Source: CAZUQA01 sp964622375
GTDB lineage: Bacteria > Bacillota_I > Bacilli_A > Erysipelotrichales > Erysipelotrichaceae
Direction: 5' to 3'
Assembly (NCBI GenBank): GCA_964622375.1
Contig: CAZUQA010000041.1
Coordinates: forward strand, 1 to 8,084
DNA length: 8,084 bases
Position 1 is the first letter of the stretch. Every line of letters starts with the position of its first letter. Below are positions 5,830 through 8,084 of the stretch, in pieces. Made by a program: the position numbers and the translations under genes. The notes under the pieces are model-generated. The model was not told the DNA's origin and ran no database searches. It saw nothing but the letters and a program-made list of their open reading frames with translations.

Positions 5830-7038
5830 TTATAATTTTCTCTTTTTTTCCAAAACAAAGCCCAGGCTGATGCTGCTTATTAACATCAAAACTAGAAGGT
5901 AGTGATGTGCCACATCTCCGGTATTAGGTCCGCCACCGGTAACAGGAACCGTCAAAGTGAATACTTGGGTATCCTGACCAAAGCCATTGTCAACATCGAT
6001 ATTGAAGGTATAGATGCCCGATGGTACCGTAGCGGCAACGGTCAATAAACCACTGTCGGGATCGATACTTACGCCACTTGGTAAACCACTTCCGCTCAAT
6101 GAGAAGCTATGCGGAGCTTCACCGCTGGCCGTAACCTGGAAAGTACTGCTGGCTCCCGGGGTTGTAGTAAAGTGATCTTCTGAAGTAATTAACGGAGCTT
6201 CCGCTAACAGCGGGTTGAAAAGATAAGCAACTCTGAGTTTGTATTCTTCACCGGGAATGGCTGTCACTTCCGCCAGATTACCGTTAACGGTAATTTGACT
6301 AAACCTATAATAGTCATAGGTCTCCATGTTGCTGACTTCTAAGATAAAAAATACTTTGTAGCTCTCCCCGCTTACACTTTTATTGTAACGGCTACCAAGA
6401 TCAAGCATCAGACTGGTATTATAGTTTTCCCAAGTAGTTGCGATTATCGCACAATTTCCGCTATCAGCGCTATCCAGCTGTAGTGTCGGAGCAAAATCCG
6501 GATTGGCTTGGTAAGTTGGAGGTGTAACTTCAATATTGACATCCCTAAAAAAGTAAGGGTTATCCGGATCGGTCATCGCAAAAAATACTTTTATGGTGAT
6601 GGTGTCATTGGTATTGTTAATCAGCATAACCGACATGCCGTTTATTCTTATATCGTTAAAGTCAATACCGTAGAAGGTAAAACCGCTTTCAGCACTAAGA
6701 ATGATAGTCACGCTATATACGGTATCCGGCTGAAAAACATCATATTGGGTCATGACCTGCATACTGGCACTCTCCCAGATTACATCGGAGATGCCGATGT
6801 TAGCTTCGGCACTATTAGGAGTAACAGCAACTATTTGCGGGTCAAAATCCGCTTTTTGATATTTTACTGGGACATCTATGGAAATTTCCAGAGCCTCAAC
6901 AGCAATATCCGCTGCTTTGATTACACTGTGAAAACTCTCACCCGCAAATAAAAAGGGGAAAATAATAGTAAGAACTAAACTTAAGGCAAGTAAACCCTTG
7001 GAAATAGCTTGTATTTCGAATTTTTTAGTACGTTTCAT
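5830..7038 (-). CDS. Exported surface protein with tandem beta-repeats, Ig-like domain and PNTGD sorting-like tail
   Basis: A 402-residue protein of unknown function built for the cell surface. Residues 1-42 are a long signal peptide (KRTKK, then a hydrophobic core LLALSLVLTIIFPFLFAG). Residues about 46-155 and 166-276 look like two diverged copies of one beta-repeat: each starts with a strand and a proline-containing motif (DVPVKYQKADF, TPPTYQANPDF), has a WES/WEN element, then a Y-x-V strand and an ING/VNG turn. Similar repeats occur in Firmicutes surface proteins. Residues about 282-364 resemble a putative Ig (He_PIG) domain (SGSGLPSGVSIDPDSGLLTV). The tail has GPNTGD (370-375), a hydrophobic span (380-396) and KKRKL, a variant of the LPxTG wall-sorting signal. 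An open frame extends to 7152, but ATG 7038 has AGGAG 8 nt upstream, and the extra stretch covers the promoter. Confidence 0.88.
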   Translation of the reverse strand: MKRTKKFEIQAISKGLLALSLVLTIIFPFLFAGESFHSVIKAADIAVEALEISIDVPVKYQKADFDPQIVAVTPNSAEANIGISDVIWESASMQVMTQYDVFQPDTVYSVTIILSAESGFTFYGIDFNDIRINGMSVMLINNTNDTITIKVFFAMTDPDNPYFFRDVNIEVTPPTYQANPDFAPTLQLDSADSGNCAIIATTWENYNTSLMLDLGSRYNKSVSGESYKVFFILEVSNMETYDYYRFSQITVNGNLAEVTAIPGEEYKLRVAYLFNPLLAEAPLITSEDHFTTTPGASSTFQVTASGEAPHSFSLSGSGLPSGVSIDPDSGLLTVAATVPSGIYTFNIDVDNGFGQDTQVFTLTVPVTGGGPNTGDVAHHYLLVLMLISSISLGFVLEKKRKL

Positions 7039-7046
7039 AACTCTCT

Positions 7047-7051
7047 CTCCT
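7047..7051 (-). promoter_or_regulatory. Shine-Dalgarno of the surface-protein gene at 7038
   Basis: AGGAG on the minus strand 8 nt before the ATG at 7038. It selects this start over the in-frame ATG at 7152, which has no such site. Confidence 0.8.
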
Positions 7052-7117
7052 AAAGTATGATAAACAATAAAACCAAACAAAAACAAATCGTTGTATAAAT
7101 TACATATCTTTATGAAT

Positions 7118-7146
7118 ATTATTGTTGTTTTGTCTAATAATGTCAA
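7118..7146 (-). promoter_or_regulatory. Promoter of the surface-protein gene at 7038
   Basis: On the minus strand a perfect -35 TTGACA (7146-7141), a 17-bp spacer and AATAAT (7123-7118, 5 of 6). RNA would start near 7111, giving a leader of about 73 nt that is A/T-rich. The -35 lies inside a 15-bp palindrome (7139-7153). Confidence 0.7.
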
Positions 7147-7153
7147 TGACATT
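7139..7153. repeat. 15-bp palindrome over the -35 box (possible operator)
   Basis: AATGTCA and TGACATT are exact inverted copies around one central A. The palindrome covers the whole -35 of the promoter for the gene at 7038, as repressor sites often do. No regulator family is recognised. Confidence 0.5.
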
Positions 7154-7371
7154 TAAAGTTGCGACCCATAATGATTAAGCCTGTAAATCATACAAACTAC
7201 TACGCGCATTCAAAATTCATTTCTGGTAAAATTTTGGACATACTGATTATTGAAATCGAGAACGAATTGCAGCGTTAATTAATAATCCAAGGCGAATAGA
7301 CCTATCACAAGGAAATAAGCTCAATTAAGGCTTTCTCTCTTTAGATTTATGCCGTACTCGGTACACCTAAA

Positions 7372-7400
7372 CAAAACATCAACTATTTCTTGGTGTTTTG
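7372..7400 (-). terminator. Weak candidate terminator after the SIS-domain gene
   Basis: On the minus strand CAAAACA and TGTTTTG pair over 7 bp, extended by CAA/TTG after one mismatch, with a 7-base loop and TTT following. It lies about 25 bp after the stop codon, in the right place, but the stem is almost all A-T and would be weak. Confidence 0.35.
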
Positions 7401-7424
7401 TTGCCAGCTGTCATCTTAAATGAT

Positions 7425-8084
7425 TTATATCCTTACTTTGGAAGCATAATTCGCATTCAATTCAAAATTCCAGGCAAAACCTTCATCAGTGTTTATGCTT
7501 TTTCTGATAGGAAGCGCTATACTATTCTTCTCCAGCAGCAAAGCCATGGTAATCACGAAACTATGCCCTAAATAAGCATTAATCGGCATGGTAACTGTTC
7601 CGCGGTTCTCCCCTCCTAAAACAAAACCGTTTTCCCCATAAGGACATTTATCATCTATTACGACATCTGCATAATCTTGCACCCTTTTTCTCGATGGGTG
7701 CCGACTCACCGCCGTGTTTGCCTCATCAAGAGAAGTCATAAGAATTAGGGAGGCTTCTCTTTCTTCCTTTATTTTACGAGCCATTTCTATAATTGCAGGC
7801 TCACCACAATCATGAGAAAACACCAGGAAACAATCACCTTTATTGTTTGGCACAGAAATTAATATTGCTTCGCCATACTCGATAACTGACATATAACGCT
7901 TTGCTTTCTTGGGATCCATTATCAACTCTTCATACAATACAGCCTTGTTACACATTATGGTTCCGGCTCTACTATCAATTTCCTGAACCATTTGGTGATC
8001 TTTACCACCGCCAAAAACATAACAATTACTATCACTTAATATTGCGTGCGCAGCTAATTCAGCCGCTTTTGTAATATTGACTTC
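7425..8084 (-). CDS. SIS-fold sugar isomerase-domain protein, UPF0309-like (5' end beyond window)
   Basis: The frame is open from the window edge to a TAA at 7425, giving 219 residues; the internal ATG at 7991 is not the start because clear family sequence precedes it. Family members are about 240-250 residues, so roughly 25-30 N-terminal residues are missing. Recognisable landmarks are YVFGGGKDHQMVQEIDSRAG (fragment residues 22-41), matching the FGxGHSHxxxxExxxRAG region of UPF0309, then TSLDEANTAVSRHPSRKR (117-134), ADVVIDDKCPYG (139-150) and the terminal NYASKVRI, like the usual Y-x-x-RI end. SIS folds bind phosphosugars and act as isomerases or regulators; the substrate here is unknown. 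The motif normally SNSGxNxxxIExA reads SHDCGEPAIIEMA, and the GHSH segment reads GKDH, so it is a divergent member and catalytic activity should not be assumed. It is probably transcribed from outside the window and separate from the next gene. Confidence 0.75.
   Translation of the reverse strand, partial: EVNITKAAELAAHAILSDSNCYVFGGGKDHQMVQEIDSRAGTIMCNKAVLYEELIMDPKKAKRYMSVIEYGEAILISVPNNKGDCFLVFSHDCGEPAIIEMARKIKEEREASLILMTSLDEANTAVSRHPSRKRVQDYADVVIDDKCPYGENGFVLGGENRGTVTMPINAYLGHSFVITMALLLEKNSIALPIRKSINTDEGFAWNFELNANYASKVRI

Larger units (their letters stand above)
7039..7424. other. 386-bp intergenic region between the SIS-domain gene and the surface-protein gene
   Basis: No coding frame, tRNA or mobile-element signature was seen on either strand. 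It contains the leader, promoter and palindrome of the downstream gene (7039-7153), a weak CAAAATT/AATTTTG inverted repeat (7211-7236), and a weak AT-rich hairpin (7372-7400) just after the SIS-domain gene. The segment of about 7154-7370 otherwise shows nothing recognisable. Confidence 0.65.

Noticed and set aside
5607..5870. 87-codon plus-strand open frame
   Set aside because: Runs through the tig promoter, the terminator at 5766-5791 and the end of a minus-strand gene; no Shine-Dalgarno and low-complexity product.
6508..6951. 147-codon plus-strand open frame
   Set aside because: Antisense to the exported protein at 7038-5830, whose signal peptide, repeats and ribosome site are convincing.
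7039..7152. 38-codon upstream extension of the surface-protein frame
   Set aside because: Contains the promoter, lacks a ribosome site, and would bury the signal peptide behind an unrelated hydrophobic stretch.
7211..7236. CAAAATT/AATTTTG inverted repeat as a terminator
   Set aside because: Pure A-T stem, no T run in either direction, and far from any gene end.

Overview
The window looks like chromosomal DNA of a low-to-moderate-GC Gram-positive bacterium (Bacillota/Firmicutes in the broad sense). The reasons are strong AGGAGG-type ribosome sites, near-perfect TTGACA/TATAAT promoters, a CIRCE operator of the HrcA system, and a surface protein with a sortase-like PNTGD tail. Tryptophan is read from TGG and lon ends in TGA, so the standard bacterial code fits and a mycoplasma-type code does not. 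The lineage cannot be fixed further from this window. All five supported genes lie on the minus strand, so transcription runs from high to low coordinates.

Layout in transcription order. (1) 8084-7425: C-terminal 219 residues of a SIS-fold, UPF0309-like sugar isomerase-domain protein, whose start lies outside the window. (2) 7424-7039: an intergenic region with a weak hairpin, a 15-bp palindrome and a good promoter. (3) 7038-5830: a 402-aa exported surface protein with two tandem beta-repeats, an Ig-like putative domain and a GPNTGD wall-sorting-like tail, followed by a hairpin terminator at 5766-5791. (4) 5646-5577: a compact heat-shock control region with a perfect TTGACA/TATAAT promoter, a CIRCE operator starting at the predicted +1, and a strong SD overlapping the operator's end. 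(5) 5576-4299 tig (trigger factor) and 4278-1957 lon (ATP-dependent protease), 20 bp apart, forming one operon that ends at hairpins at 1926-1951 and 1885-1909. (6) 1956-1587: a regulatory region whose main feature is an (AT)8 tract inside the predicted promoter spacer of the next gene. (7) 1586-1: the N-terminal 528 residues of another large exported protein with Ig-like and fibronectin-III-like modules, cut by the window edge.

The centre of the window is a protein quality-control operon. Trigger factor folds nascent chains at the ribosome and Lon degrades misfolded ones, both under apparent HrcA/CIRCE control. It is flanked by two unrelated-length exported proteins that share an Ig-like module. 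The strongest leads are the CIRCE site on tig-lon and the dinucleotide repeat between the -35 and -10 of the surface-protein gene at 1586, which has the architecture of a phase-variable promoter. No CRISPR array, transposon, tRNA or rRNA was seen.
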